From assembly GCA_947453695.1 (NCBI GenBank), contig CANGHW010000052.1:1-32877 (forward strand): a stretch of 32,877 bases of DNA. Direction: 5' to 3'. The notes below the pieces were generated by a model that was given only the letters and a program-made list of their open reading frames with translations, was not told where the DNA came from and searched no databases. This document shows, piece by piece, positions 16,716 through 23,940 of the stretch (positions are counted from its first letter, which is position 1; every line of letters begins with the position of its first letter). The translations under genes and the position numbers were made by a program. Source of the stretch: Opitutia bacterium. GTDB lineage: Bacteria > Verrucomicrobiota > Verrucomicrobiia > Opitutales > Opitutaceae.

Positions 16716-16740
16716 GTGGGGCAGGCTTTACGCCTGCCAC
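16716..16740. repeat. intergenic palindromic repeat, copy A
   Basis: gcaggc (16721-16726) and gcctgc (16732-16737) form a stem around tttac, extended by gtgg/ccac with one bulged G. Seventeen bases (ggggcaggctttacgcc, 16718-16734) recur exactly at 30073-30089, so this is a dispersed repeat. It lies between two rightward genes. Confidence 0.75.
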
Positions 16741-16791
16741 TAACCGCCTTCGCTCGCTCGCAAAATCCCGCGTCGTCGCTTTCCTGCGCGC

Positions 16792-17124
16792 ATGATCGTC
16801 ATCCGTCGCATGGTCGACCGCCGCCGCGCCTATACCGGCATTTTCCTGAAAGGGGAGCCACCTAAAATTTTCCCGACGTCTGACGCCGAACACGCCCGCA
16901 TCCTCCAAGTCTACAAACAGGACCGCCCCCACGAGGGCATCCTCAACGACTTCACCGACGATTTTCCCCCGCCTGATGCCCCGTCCCCGCCCCGCGTCAA
17001 ACCCGCCAAACCGGCCGTGACAAAGCCCGTTCCGAAAAAACCGGTTGCCCGGAAAAAAGTTACCTACCCCACCGGTCCCCTCTGGCTGGTGCTTGTCCCC
17101 AGCGAAACGAAGAGCGAGCAGTAA
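16792..17124 (+). CDS. small basic Pro-rich protein, unknown function
   Basis: A 110-residue protein without signal peptide or membrane helix. The first 60 residues are mixed (IVIRRMVDRRRAYTGIFLKGEPPKIF, then a helix with AEHARILQVYKQ and an acidic stretch NDFTDDFPPPD). Residues about 68-92 are Lys/Pro-rich (VKPAKPAVTKPVPKK) and probably disordered, as in DNA- or RNA-binding tails. The end is hydrophobic (GPLWLVLVP). I do not recognise a family. It lies 100 bases before the SeqA-like gene in the same direction and could be co-transcribed. Confidence that it is a real gene is moderate; it rests on codon use and on the well-spaced ATG. Confidence 0.55.
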   Translation: MIVIRRMVDRRRAYTGIFLKGEPPKIFPTSDAEHARILQVYKQDRPHEGILNDFTDDFPPPDAPSPPRVKPAKPAVTKPVPKKPVARKKVTYPTGPLWLVLVPSETKSEQ

Positions 17125-17224
17125 GCCTCTTTTCCACCGCGACGCACCCGCTGTTCGTCGCAATCCGTCCGCGCTTCGTCGCCGGCGCGTCGCCCCGACC
17201 GCCCCGACCGGTTTGCCTGCGCGC

Positions 17225-17737
17225 ATGAAAAAAATCGAAGTCAGCGATCAGGTCTACCACGCCCTCCAGCATCTCGCCTCCGGTTTTCACCGCACCCCGG
17301 ACGAGGTGCTCGCCAACCTGCTCAATCTTCCCACCGCCAGCGCCGATGCCGCCGAGCCCATCGCCGCCTTCGTCCTCAGCTCGGACTTTCGGTCGAAATT
17401 CACCGACGCTGACAAATACCTCGCCCTCCTCGGCTGGGTATCTATCCGCCACGCCGAAGAATTCGCCGAGTTCATCCGGAGTCAGGGTGGTCGCCGGCGT
17501 TTCCTCGGCCTCACCCGCGAAGAAGTTGTCGAGACCTGCCGCCACAATCAGGCCCGCCAGATCGCCGGCACTCCCTACTGGGCGATCATGAACATCGATA
17601 CGGCCACGAAGCGCCGTTTCCTCTCCCGTCTGCTCGAATTTATCGGCTACCGCGACGAGGTCATCGAATTCGTCTGCGGCGCCATCGGCATGAAACGCGC
17701 CGCCCGCCACCGCCGCTTCGCCGCCCTCGTGGCGTAA
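17225..17737 (+). CDS. SeqA-like protein (replication initiation modulator family)
   Basis: A 170-residue protein whose opening, MKKIEVSDQVYHAL, matches the SeqA ribbon-helix-helix domain pattern MK-x-IEV-x-D-x-x-Y. Its C-terminal half follows the SeqA DNA-binding domain: FVLSSDF, then GGRRR (89-92), then AGTPYWAIMNIDT (114-126), then a helix and VCGAIG (150-155). In E. coli SeqA these positions are GRTR (R116, T117, R118), PGTPYWVITNTNT (N150, N152) and VCGTI. Thus R116, R118 and N150 are kept (R90, R92, N123), while T117 is Arg91 and N152 is Asp125. SeqA binds hemimethylated GATC, sequesters oriC and delays replication. SeqA is known mainly from Gammaproteobacteria with Dam methylase; the comparison rests on recall, not on a search. 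An in-frame opening extends to 17045, but the ATG at 17225 matches the family start. Confidence 0.8.
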   Translation: MKKIEVSDQVYHALQHLASGFHRTPDEVLANLLNLPTASADAAEPIAAFVLSSDFRSKFTDADKYLALLGWVSIRHAEEFAEFIRSQGGRRRFLGLTREEVVETCRHNQARQIAGTPYWAIMNIDTATKRRFLSRLLEFIGYRDEVIEFVCGAIGMKRAARHRRFAALVA

Positions 17738-17804
17738 TCGCTCCGCCGGTAGCCGCGAGTGCCAGCGAGTCGACCCACGCCCGCACTCCGCTCTCGCCGC
17801 GTCC

Positions 17805-18926
17805 TTATCTCACGCGCGTAAACAGCCACAACGCCACCCCCGCCATGCCTAGGTTCGGCAACCACGCCGCCACTGCCGGCTCGACGATCTCCTTCGTCGC
17901 CAGCGACGCCGCGAAATTGGTCAGCACGTAATAGAAGAAAAACAAACCGATCGACTTCGACACGCCTACCGCCGGGTTCACCCGCACGCCCGTCACGGAA
18001 AACGGGATCGCCATCGCGATCACCAGCAGCGGCACCACCGTGTCCGCGATCAGCCCAAAATAGCGCACCGCATACGGCACCGACTTCGGGTTCTTCTCAC
18101 TCTCCAGATACCCAATCAACTCCTGCAACTCGTGCAGCGAGAGGTCTACCGGCCGCCGGTCGATCAATAGCATCAACTCCGGGTCTTCGTGATATGTCTC
18201 GCGCACCTTCATCACAAAGGGCACCGACCCGATCAGCTCGCCCGACTCCGGCGCAAACGTGAGCTCCCGTCCGTCCTTAAACACCCACGCTCGCTTGCCC
18301 ACGTCCAACCAAGCCTCGCTCGCCACCAGCCGCCCGGTCTCTCGTCGCTTTGCATCCAACTCCGACACCGCCACCCCATAGCCATGCTTGGTGAAGCGGC
18401 TATACCGGTTGAAAAACCACATGCGCTGCTCACGCGGATTATCGAAGGCCACGCTGTAGGATGCTCCCACGCGATCGTGCGACAGCGCCTTTGCATCACG
18501 GGAAAACTGCAGTTCGTCGCGCAATGACCGCGATTCCTCCACCGACCACGGCACTACCGTCGCATTAAGCCACCAGGTCAGCGCACAACAGCCCAAGCCC
18601 ACCGCCCACACGGGCGCCGTGAGGCGGATAAAACCCACGCCCGCCGCCCGCATGGCCGTAAGTTCATTTGCCCGATGCAGTTTCCCGAGCGTAAACATCA
18701 GCGAGATCAACAACGCCACCGGCAACACCAGCGCTAGAAAGCTCGGTAACGTCACCGCCAGGTATTTCCACAATACCAGCCCGCGCGCCCCCAGTTCCCG
18801 CAGCGACCGAAAATCATCGTAGAGCACCTGCACCACCAGCAACCCGCAGGTCGCGAGCAGCACCAACGCCAAAATTTGCAGCCACTCGCGCAAGAGATGT
18901 CGGTCAAAGGTGTTCAACCCCGGCAT
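17805..18926 (-). CDS. LptF/LptG-type permease (YjgP/YjgQ family)
   Basis: A 373-residue inner-membrane protein of the family that, with LptB, extracts lipopolysaccharide from the inner membrane. Three N-terminal helices (about 14-34, 54-75 and 100-120) include the family region KLHRANELTAMRAAGV, the loop that meets the ATPase. A periplasmic beta-jelly-roll domain covers about 125-275. Three C-terminal helices follow (VVPLLVIAMAIPFSVTG, IGLFFFYYVLTNFAASL, NLGMAGVALWLF). I chose MPGLNTFDRHLLREWL as the start because it matches family N-termini. An in-frame ATG at 19052 with GGAGGAGG very close by would add 42 mostly basic residues and remains possible. No partner lptF/lptG or lptB gene is nearby. 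It is divergent from the ABC operon. Confidence 0.88.
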   Translation of the reverse strand: MPGLNTFDRHLLREWLQILALVLLATCGLLVVQVLYDDFRSLRELGARGLVLWKYLAVTLPSFLALVLPVALLISLMFTLGKLHRANELTAMRAAGVGFIRLTAPVWAVGLGCCALTWWLNATVVPWSVEESRSLRDELQFSRDAKALSHDRVGASYSVAFDNPREQRMWFFNRYSRFTKHGYGVAVSELDAKRRETGRLVASEAWLDVGKRAWVFKDGRELTFAPESGELIGSVPFVMKVRETYHEDPELMLLIDRRPVDLSLHELQELIGYLESEKNPKSVPYAVRYFGLIADTVVPLLVIAMAIPFSVTGVRVNPAVGVSKSIGLFFFYYVLTNFAASLATKEIVEPAVAAWLPNLGMAGVALWLFTRVR

Positions 18927-19133
18927 GAAACGACCCGCCCCCCACCACGGAAAGCCCTTTTCCAAAAAAACTCCTCCCCGCGGAACCATTCGCCGCCCCA
19001 TCGCGCCGGGACTTTTGTGTCTCCCGCGCTTGAAAATCCCTGCGCCAAGCATTCCTCCTCCGGCTAACAGATTGGTTGAAAACCTGCTTACCCTCCCCTT
19101 GGCTCCGCGACCGTTCCCTCTCCTCGCCACCCT

Positions 19134-20273
19134 ATGATTCCCGCCCTCCGGTCGCTCGCTGCGCGTTTCGCCCCCTTCCTTTCCGCCGCGCTGTTCACGA
19201 CTGCCGCCCTCGCCCAAGACCCGATCAAGCTCGGCGAATTCGCCTCCCTCACCGGCAAGGAAGCCGTTTTTGGTCAAAACGTCACCAAAGGCACTCGCCT
19301 CGCCGTCGAAGAGACCAACGCTGCCGGTGGTGTGCTGGGTCGCAAGATTGAGCTCATCACCGAAGACGACCAATCGAAGCCCGGCGAGTCCGCCACCGTC
19401 GTCAAAAAGCTTATCTCCCGCGAAAAAGTCGCGGTCGTCCTAGGGGAGATCACCTCTGGTCGCACGCTTGAGGCCGCCCCTATCGCCCAAGCAGCCAAGG
19501 TTCCGCTCATCTCCCCGGGAGCCACCAACGTCGAGGTCACCACCAAGGGAAATTATATTTTCCGCACCTGCTTCATCGACGATTTCCAAGGCACCGTCAT
19601 GGCCAAGTTCGCCCGGGAATCCCTTCGCCTCAGTAAGGTCGCGATCCTTTCCTCCGTTTCCTCGGCTCAAAGCGTCGGCCTCGCGAAATACTTCCGCGAG
19701 CGCTTCACCTCCGGCGGCGGCACCATCTCCGCCGATCAAAAATATGGCGAGGGCGATAAAGACTTCCGTGCTCAACTCACCGCCATCAAGGCCGCCGGCG
19801 CGGATGGTATCTTCATCCCCGGTTACTACGCCGAGGCCGCGCTGATCTGTAAACAAGCCCGCGACCTCGGGATGAAGCTCCCGCTCCTTGGTGTCGATGG
19901 TTGGGAATCGCCGGATCTTATCGCCATTGCCGGCACCGCCGCCGAGGGCTGCTACATCAGCACGCATTACTCCCCTGAAAGCCAAAATCCCGTCGTGGTC
20001 GCGTTCAACGAACGCTTCCAGAAGCGCTGGGGCGTCGCCTCCAACGCCCTCTCGGTCCTGGGCTACGATACCGCCATGCTGGCGATCGACGCCATCCGCC
20101 GTGCCGGCACAACCGACGGCAGCAAGGTCCGCGACGCCCTCGCTGCGACGAAGAATTTTCCGGCGGTCACCGGCTCGATCACCTTCGATGCTCAACGCAA
20201 TCCCACCAAGTCAGCCGTCGTGCTCACCGTGAAGAATGGCAAGTTCACCTTCGTCCAAGACGTAAACCCCTAA
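19134..20273 (+). CDS. livK: branched-chain amino acid-type binding protein 1
   Basis: A 379-residue periplasmic binding protein of the LivJ/LivK family, first of four in a row. The signal peptide cleaves near ALA/QD (27). Family pattern: PIKLGEFASLTGKEAVFGQ, GGVLGRKIELITEDDQSKPGES, then the ligand-site block GEITSGRTLEAAPIAQAAKVPLISPGATN. The SPGATN phrase is the canonical LivJ-like segment that contacts the amino acid. The C-lobe has PGYYAEAALICKQARDLG and GVDGWESPDL. It delivers ligand to LivH/LivM, encoded downstream. It is closest to binding protein 2 (shared FIDDFQGTVMAKFA and PGYY). No clear Shine-Dalgarno precedes the ATG. Confidence 0.92.
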   Translation: MIPALRSLAARFAPFLSAALFTTAALAQDPIKLGEFASLTGKEAVFGQNVTKGTRLAVEETNAAGGVLGRKIELITEDDQSKPGESATVVKKLISREKVAVVLGEITSGRTLEAAPIAQAAKVPLISPGATNVEVTTKGNYIFRTCFIDDFQGTVMAKFARESLRLSKVAILSSVSSAQSVGLAKYFRERFTSGGGTISADQKYGEGDKDFRAQLTAIKAAGADGIFIPGYYAEAALICKQARDLGMKLPLLGVDGWESPDLIAIAGTAAEGCYISTHYSPESQNPVVVAFNERFQKRWGVASNALSVLGYDTAMLAIDAIRRAGTTDGSKVRDALAATKNFPAVTGSITFDAQRNPTKSAVVLTVKNGKFTFVQDVNP

Positions 20274-20341
20274 TCACGCCCTGCCAGTCTTAGGCGTCAG
20301 CTCCTCTTTCCCTGGCTTCCCTTCTTTCATCCCACCCTTTC

Positions 20342-21490
20342 ATGAAATCACTCCGCTCCCTCCGCCACCTCGCCGCCTTCGCGGCCGTCGCCGCCTCCGC
20401 CGTTCTCAGCGCGCCGTTCGCCCGCGCCGCCGAGCCCATCAAGGTCGGCGAGTTCGCCTGCCTCACCGGCAAGGATGCCACCTTCGGTCAATCCCAGCAC
20501 AAGGGCATTTTGCTGGCCCTCGAGGAGCTCAACGCCGCCGGCGGCGTCCTCGGCCGCAAGATCGAGCTCATTGCTGAGGACAATCAGTCCAAGTCCGGCG
20601 AGTCCGCCACCGTCGCCAAGAAACTCCTCTCCCGCGACAAGGTCGTCGCCCTCCTCGGCGAGGTCACCTCCGGCCGCACGCTCGAAGTCGCCCCGCTCGC
20701 CCAAGCCGCCAAGATTCCCCTCATCGCCTCCGGCGCCACCAACCCCGCCGTCACCCAGCGCGGCGACTACGTCTTCCGCGTCTGCTTCATCGACGACTTC
20801 CAGGGCACCGTCATGGCCAAGTTCGCCCTCAACGACCTGAAGGCCAAGAAGGTCGCCACCCTCGTCAGCGTCTCCAGTGCTTACAGCGTCGGCCTCGCCA
20901 AGTTCTTCAAGGAAACCTTCGTCGCCGGCGGTGGCACTGTCGTCGCCGAGCAGAAATTCAGCGAGGGCGATAAGGACTTCAAAGCCCAGCTCACCGCTAT
21001 CAAGGCCTCCGGTGCCGAAGCGGTCTTCGTTCCCGGCTATTACCAAGAGGCCGCCCTCGTCGCCCGCCAGGCCCGCAGCCTCGGCATCAACGTCCCACTC
21101 TTCGGCGGCGACGGCTGGGAGTCCGAGCAGCTCCTCAAGATCGGCGGCGAAGCCCTCAACGGCACCTATTACTCCACGCATTTCACCCCGGAAAATAAGG
21201 AGCCCGAGGTCGTCACCTTCGTAAAGAAGTTCAAGGCCCGCTGGAACAACGAGACCCCCGACGCCTACGCCGCCCTCGGCTACGACTCGCTCTATATCCT
21301 CGTCGATTCCATCAAGCGCGCCGGCACCACCGAGGGCGCCAAGCTCCGCGCCGCCATCGCCGCCACCAAGAACTTCTCGGGCGCCAGCGGCGTCACCACT
21401 CTCGACAAAGACCGGAACGCCTCCAAGCCCGCCACCATCATCGCGGTCAAAGACGGCAAGCTCCAGTTCCACAAGACCGTCGCCCCGTGA
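20342..21490 (+). CDS. livK: branched-chain amino acid-type binding protein 2
   Basis: A 382-residue binding protein with a signal peptide (RHLAAFAAVAASAVLSAPFARA, cut near 29-30). It keeps the canonical ligand block GEVTSGRTLEVAPLAQAAKIPLIASGATNPAVT and the C-lobe GYYQEAALVARQARSLG and GGDGWESEQL. It is very close to binding protein 1, so the two probably arose by tandem duplication. Nearly every codon ends in C or G, more strictly than in binding protein 1. It is 68 bases after gene 1, and its stop overlaps the start of gene 3 (TGATG), which couples translation. The ligand is probably a branched-chain or other hydrophobic amino acid, but specificity cannot be read from sequence alone. Confidence 0.92.
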   Translation: MKSLRSLRHLAAFAAVAASAVLSAPFARAAEPIKVGEFACLTGKDATFGQSQHKGILLALEELNAAGGVLGRKIELIAEDNQSKSGESATVAKKLLSRDKVVALLGEVTSGRTLEVAPLAQAAKIPLIASGATNPAVTQRGDYVFRVCFIDDFQGTVMAKFALNDLKAKKVATLVSVSSAYSVGLAKFFKETFVAGGGTVVAEQKFSEGDKDFKAQLTAIKASGAEAVFVPGYYQEAALVARQARSLGINVPLFGGDGWESEQLLKIGGEALNGTYYSTHFTPENKEPEVVTFVKKFKARWNNETPDAYAALGYDSLYILVDSIKRAGTTEGAKLRAAIAATKNFSGASGVTTLDKDRNASKPATIIAVKDGKLQFHKTVAP

Positions 21491-22656
21491 TGAATCGCCT
21501 CGCCGAAGGGGGGCGGCTCGGCCTCGCCCTCCGCCTTCTCGCCGTCTCCCTTTCGCTCGTTCTCGCGCTGTCGCCGTCCGTCTCCGCCGCTGCACCCGAC
21601 CCGATCAGGCTCGGCGAAATTTCCTCTCTCACCGGTAAGGAAGCCGCCTTCGGCCAGCAGGCTCATCGCGGCATCCTGATGGCCGTCGACGAGGTCAACG
21701 CTCGCGGCGGTGTCCTCGGCCGCCCACTTGTCCTGCTGGCCGAAGACAACCAGTCCAAACCAGGCGACTCCGCCACCATCGCCAAGAAACTCGTTAGCCG
21801 CGACAAGGTCGTCGCCCTCATCAGCAGCGCCACGTCATCTCAATGCCTCGAGATGGCCCCGATCGCGCAGGCCGCCAAAATCCCGTTCGTCTCTACCACC
21901 GCCACGGCCGCGGAAGTCACTGAAAAGCGCGACTACATCTTCCGCTCCTGCTTCATCGACCCGTTCCAAGGCGCCGTTCTTGCCAAGTTCGCCGTCGGCA
22001 CCCTCAAGGCGAAACGCATCGCCCTCGTCACGTCCGTCTCGACGTCCTACAGCGTTGGGCTCTCCAAAGTCTTCCGCGAACGCCTCGCCTCCCTCGGCGG
22101 AGAGATCGCCATCGACCAGAAATACTCCGAGGGCGACAAGGACTTCCGCGCCCAACTCACTGCCATCAAGGCCGCCAAGCCCGACGCCATCGCCGTCACT
22201 GGCTTCTACACCGAGGCCGCCCTCCTCTGCAAACAGGCCCGCGACCTCGGCCTCACCCAGCCGATCTTCGGCGGCGACGGCTGGGAGGCTCCTGAACTCA
22301 TCGAGATCGGAGGGAAAGCCGTCGAGGGCACCTACTACGTCAGCCACTATTCCTCCGAAAGCACCGCGCCTGAAGTCCGCACGTTTGTTGAAAAATACCG
22401 CACTCGCTTCAATGGCGAGACCCCCGACTCCAACGCCCCCCTGGCCTACGACGCCGCCCTTATCACCATCGAAGCCATCGCCCGCGCCGGCACCACCGAA
22501 GGCCCCAAACTGCGCGATGCCCTCGCTGCCACGAAAAATTTCCCCGGCGTCACCGGTCGCACCACCATCGACTCGCAGCGCAATGCCTCCAAATCCGCCG
22601 TCATGCTTACCGTGAAAAACGGCAAAGTCGGCTACGTCGAAACCATCGATCCATGA
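21490..22656 (+). CDS. livK: branched-chain amino acid-type binding protein 3
   Basis: A 388-residue binding protein starting at the ATG inside TGATG, which shares its A with the previous stop; a GTG three bases earlier is an alternative. The signal peptide (LRLLAVSLSLVLALSPSVSA) cuts near 33. The fold is the LivK one, but the ligand block reads ISSATSSQCLEMAPIAQAAKIPFVSTTATAAEVT, so the usual SPGATN is replaced by STTATA. The C-lobe has AVTGFYTEAALLCKQARDLGLT and GGDGWEAPEL, shared with binding protein 4 rather than 1 or 2. Specificity may therefore differ from the first pair. It overlaps gene 4 by ATGA. Confidence 0.92.
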   Translation: MNRLAEGGRLGLALRLLAVSLSLVLALSPSVSAAAPDPIRLGEISSLTGKEAAFGQQAHRGILMAVDEVNARGGVLGRPLVLLAEDNQSKPGDSATIAKKLVSRDKVVALISSATSSQCLEMAPIAQAAKIPFVSTTATAAEVTEKRDYIFRSCFIDPFQGAVLAKFAVGTLKAKRIALVTSVSTSYSVGLSKVFRERLASLGGEIAIDQKYSEGDKDFRAQLTAIKAAKPDAIAVTGFYTEAALLCKQARDLGLTQPIFGGDGWEAPELIEIGGKAVEGTYYVSHYSSESTAPEVRTFVEKYRTRFNGETPDSNAPLAYDAALITIEAIARAGTTEGPKLRDALAATKNFPGVTGRTTIDSQRNASKSAVMLTVKNGKVGYVETIDP

Positions 22657-23852
22657 TCTCTTCTCCCTTTTTGTTGGGCGGGCCTCGCGCCCGCCGGCTA
22701 CTCCCCTTCGTCGGGGCGCGGTTCGCCCGCGCCTTGCTCGTTCTCTGTGGGGCAATCTTCATGCCTTTCATCTCAGCGTCCGCCGCTGAAACCACGCCGA
22801 TCAAGATCGGCCACTACGGCTCGCTCACCGGCAAAGACGCCGCGTTTGGCGTCGCCACCGGCAAAGGCGTCCAACTCGCCATTGCTGAGATCAACGCCAA
22901 GGGCGGCGTCCTCGGCCGCCCGCTCGAATACCTCGTCGAAGACATCCAGTCGAAACAGGGCGAGTCCGCCACGGCCGTCAAAAAACTCATCTCGCGCGAC
23001 AAAGTCGCCGTCGTGATCGGCGCCAACGCCTCCGCCAATTCCCTCGAAGCCGGCCCCATTTGCCAAAATTTCAAGGTCCCAATGATGGCGATTTCCTCGA
23101 CCAACCCCAAGGTGACCGAGATCGGCGATTACATTTTCCGCATCTGCTTCATCGACCCCTTCCAAGGCGCCGTCCTCGCCAAATTCGCCCGCGAGTCACT
23201 CAAGGCCCAGAAAGTCGCCCTCCTCACCGCCGTCAATTCCCCCTACAGCATTGGCCTATCCGACGTCCTCCGGAAAGACTTCACCGCCCGTGGCGGCACC
23301 ATCATTGCCGAGCAGAAATACTCGGAAGGCGAAAAAGATTTCCGCGCGCAACTCACCGCCATCCGCAGCGCCAAGCCCGATGTGATCGCGGTCACCGGTT
23401 TCTACACCGAAGCCGCGCTCATCTGCAAACAAGCCCGCGACCTCGGCCTTACCGTCCCTTTCATCGGCGGTGACGGCTGGGAAGCTCCCCAACTCACCGA
23501 ACTTGGAGGCAAGGCCGTCGAAGGCACCTACTACTGCACCTATTTCTCCGCGGAAAACGCCGCGTCCGAAGTTCGCTCCTACGTCGACCGCTACAAGGCC
23601 CGATGGAACCAGGAAGTCCCCGAAGGGGTGTCCGCCCTCGGCTACGACGCCATGTATCTGATCGCTGCGGCAATGACCAAAGCCGGCACCACCGAAGGCC
23701 CGAAGCTCCGCGACGCCCTCGCCGCGACGAAAAACTTCCCCGGCGTGACCGGCAGCACGACCATCGACGAAAAGCGCAACAGCGCCAAGGCCGCCGTCAT
23801 GCTCACCATCAAAAACGGCCGCAGCACGTTTTTCGAATCCGTCACGCCCTGA
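22653..23852 (+). CDS. livK: branched-chain amino acid-type binding protein 4
   Basis: A 399-residue binding protein starting in the ATGA overlap. Its signal peptide has an unusually long n-region, GGPRARR at residues 9-15, encoded by a palindrome (22677-22695). The core ALLVLCGAIFMPFISASA follows and cleavage is near 44. The next in-frame ATG, at 22761 (residue 37), would leave no usable signal. The ligand block reads IGANASANSLEAGPICQNFKVPMMAISSTNPKVT, different from both LivJ-like pairs. The C-lobe is close to binding protein 3 (FIDPFQGAVLAKFA, GFYTEAALICKQARDLGLT, GKAVEGTYY). It is the last binding protein before the palindromes and livH. Confidence 0.92.
   Translation: MISSPFLLGGPRARRLLPFVGARFARALLVLCGAIFMPFISASAAETTPIKIGHYGSLTGKDAAFGVATGKGVQLAIAEINAKGGVLGRPLEYLVEDIQSKQGESATAVKKLISRDKVAVVIGANASANSLEAGPICQNFKVPMMAISSTNPKVTEIGDYIFRICFIDPFQGAVLAKFARESLKAQKVALLTAVNSPYSIGLSDVLRKDFTARGGTIIAEQKYSEGEKDFRAQLTAIRSAKPDVIAVTGFYTEAALICKQARDLGLTVPFIGGDGWEAPQLTELGGKAVEGTYYCTYFSAENAASEVRSYVDRYKARWNQEVPEGVSALGYDAMYLIAAAMTKAGTTEGPKLRDALAATKNFPGVTGSTTIDEKRNSAKAAVMLTIKNGRSTFFESVTP
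22677..22695. repeat. palindrome inside the fourth binding-protein gene
   Basis: ggcgggc (22677-22683) and gcccgcc (22689-22695) form a perfect 7-base stem with a 5-base loop. A second small hairpin, cccc / gggg, lies at 22703-22716. Both resemble the intergenic palindromes elsewhere in this window but are translated here, as residues 9-15 and 17-22 of the signal peptide. Confidence 0.7.
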
Positions 23853-23854
23853 GC

Positions 23855-23907
23855 GCGGGAAACACCGCCGTCCCGCCCGTATTCGGCATTGCGGGCGGAC
23901 CGCCCGC
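23855..23907. repeat. paired palindromes between binding protein 4 and livH
   Basis: Two hairpins lie in the 88-base gap. The first is gcggga / tcccgc (23855-23860 and 23871-23876). The second is gcgggcgg / ccgcccgc around a single A (23891-23907). No T tract follows, so full termination is unlikely. The first shares gagcgcggg and gtcccgcccg with the terminator after livF. Placed between binding-protein and permease genes, they would be expected to stabilise the upstream mRNA or reduce read-through. Confidence 0.75.
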
Positions 23908-23940
23908 CGGCCCAAATCTGCTCTTTAGACCACAACCACC

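Noticed and set aside
16672-16734. A 20-codon frame (MIVGWFSLASS...) after the lipoprotein gene
   Set aside because: It overlaps the lipoprotein stop and runs through the dispersed palindrome. It is too short and shows no conservation evidence.
17738-17804. gagtgc / gcactc pairing as a terminator between the convergent SeqA-like and permease genes
   Set aside because: The arms are far apart, the stem is weak and there is no T tract on either side.
20348-23915. Long - strand open frames opposite the binding-protein genes
   Set aside because: They mirror the C-ending codon bias of the + genes and look alike only because the + genes are paralogues. No start context or family motif supports them.
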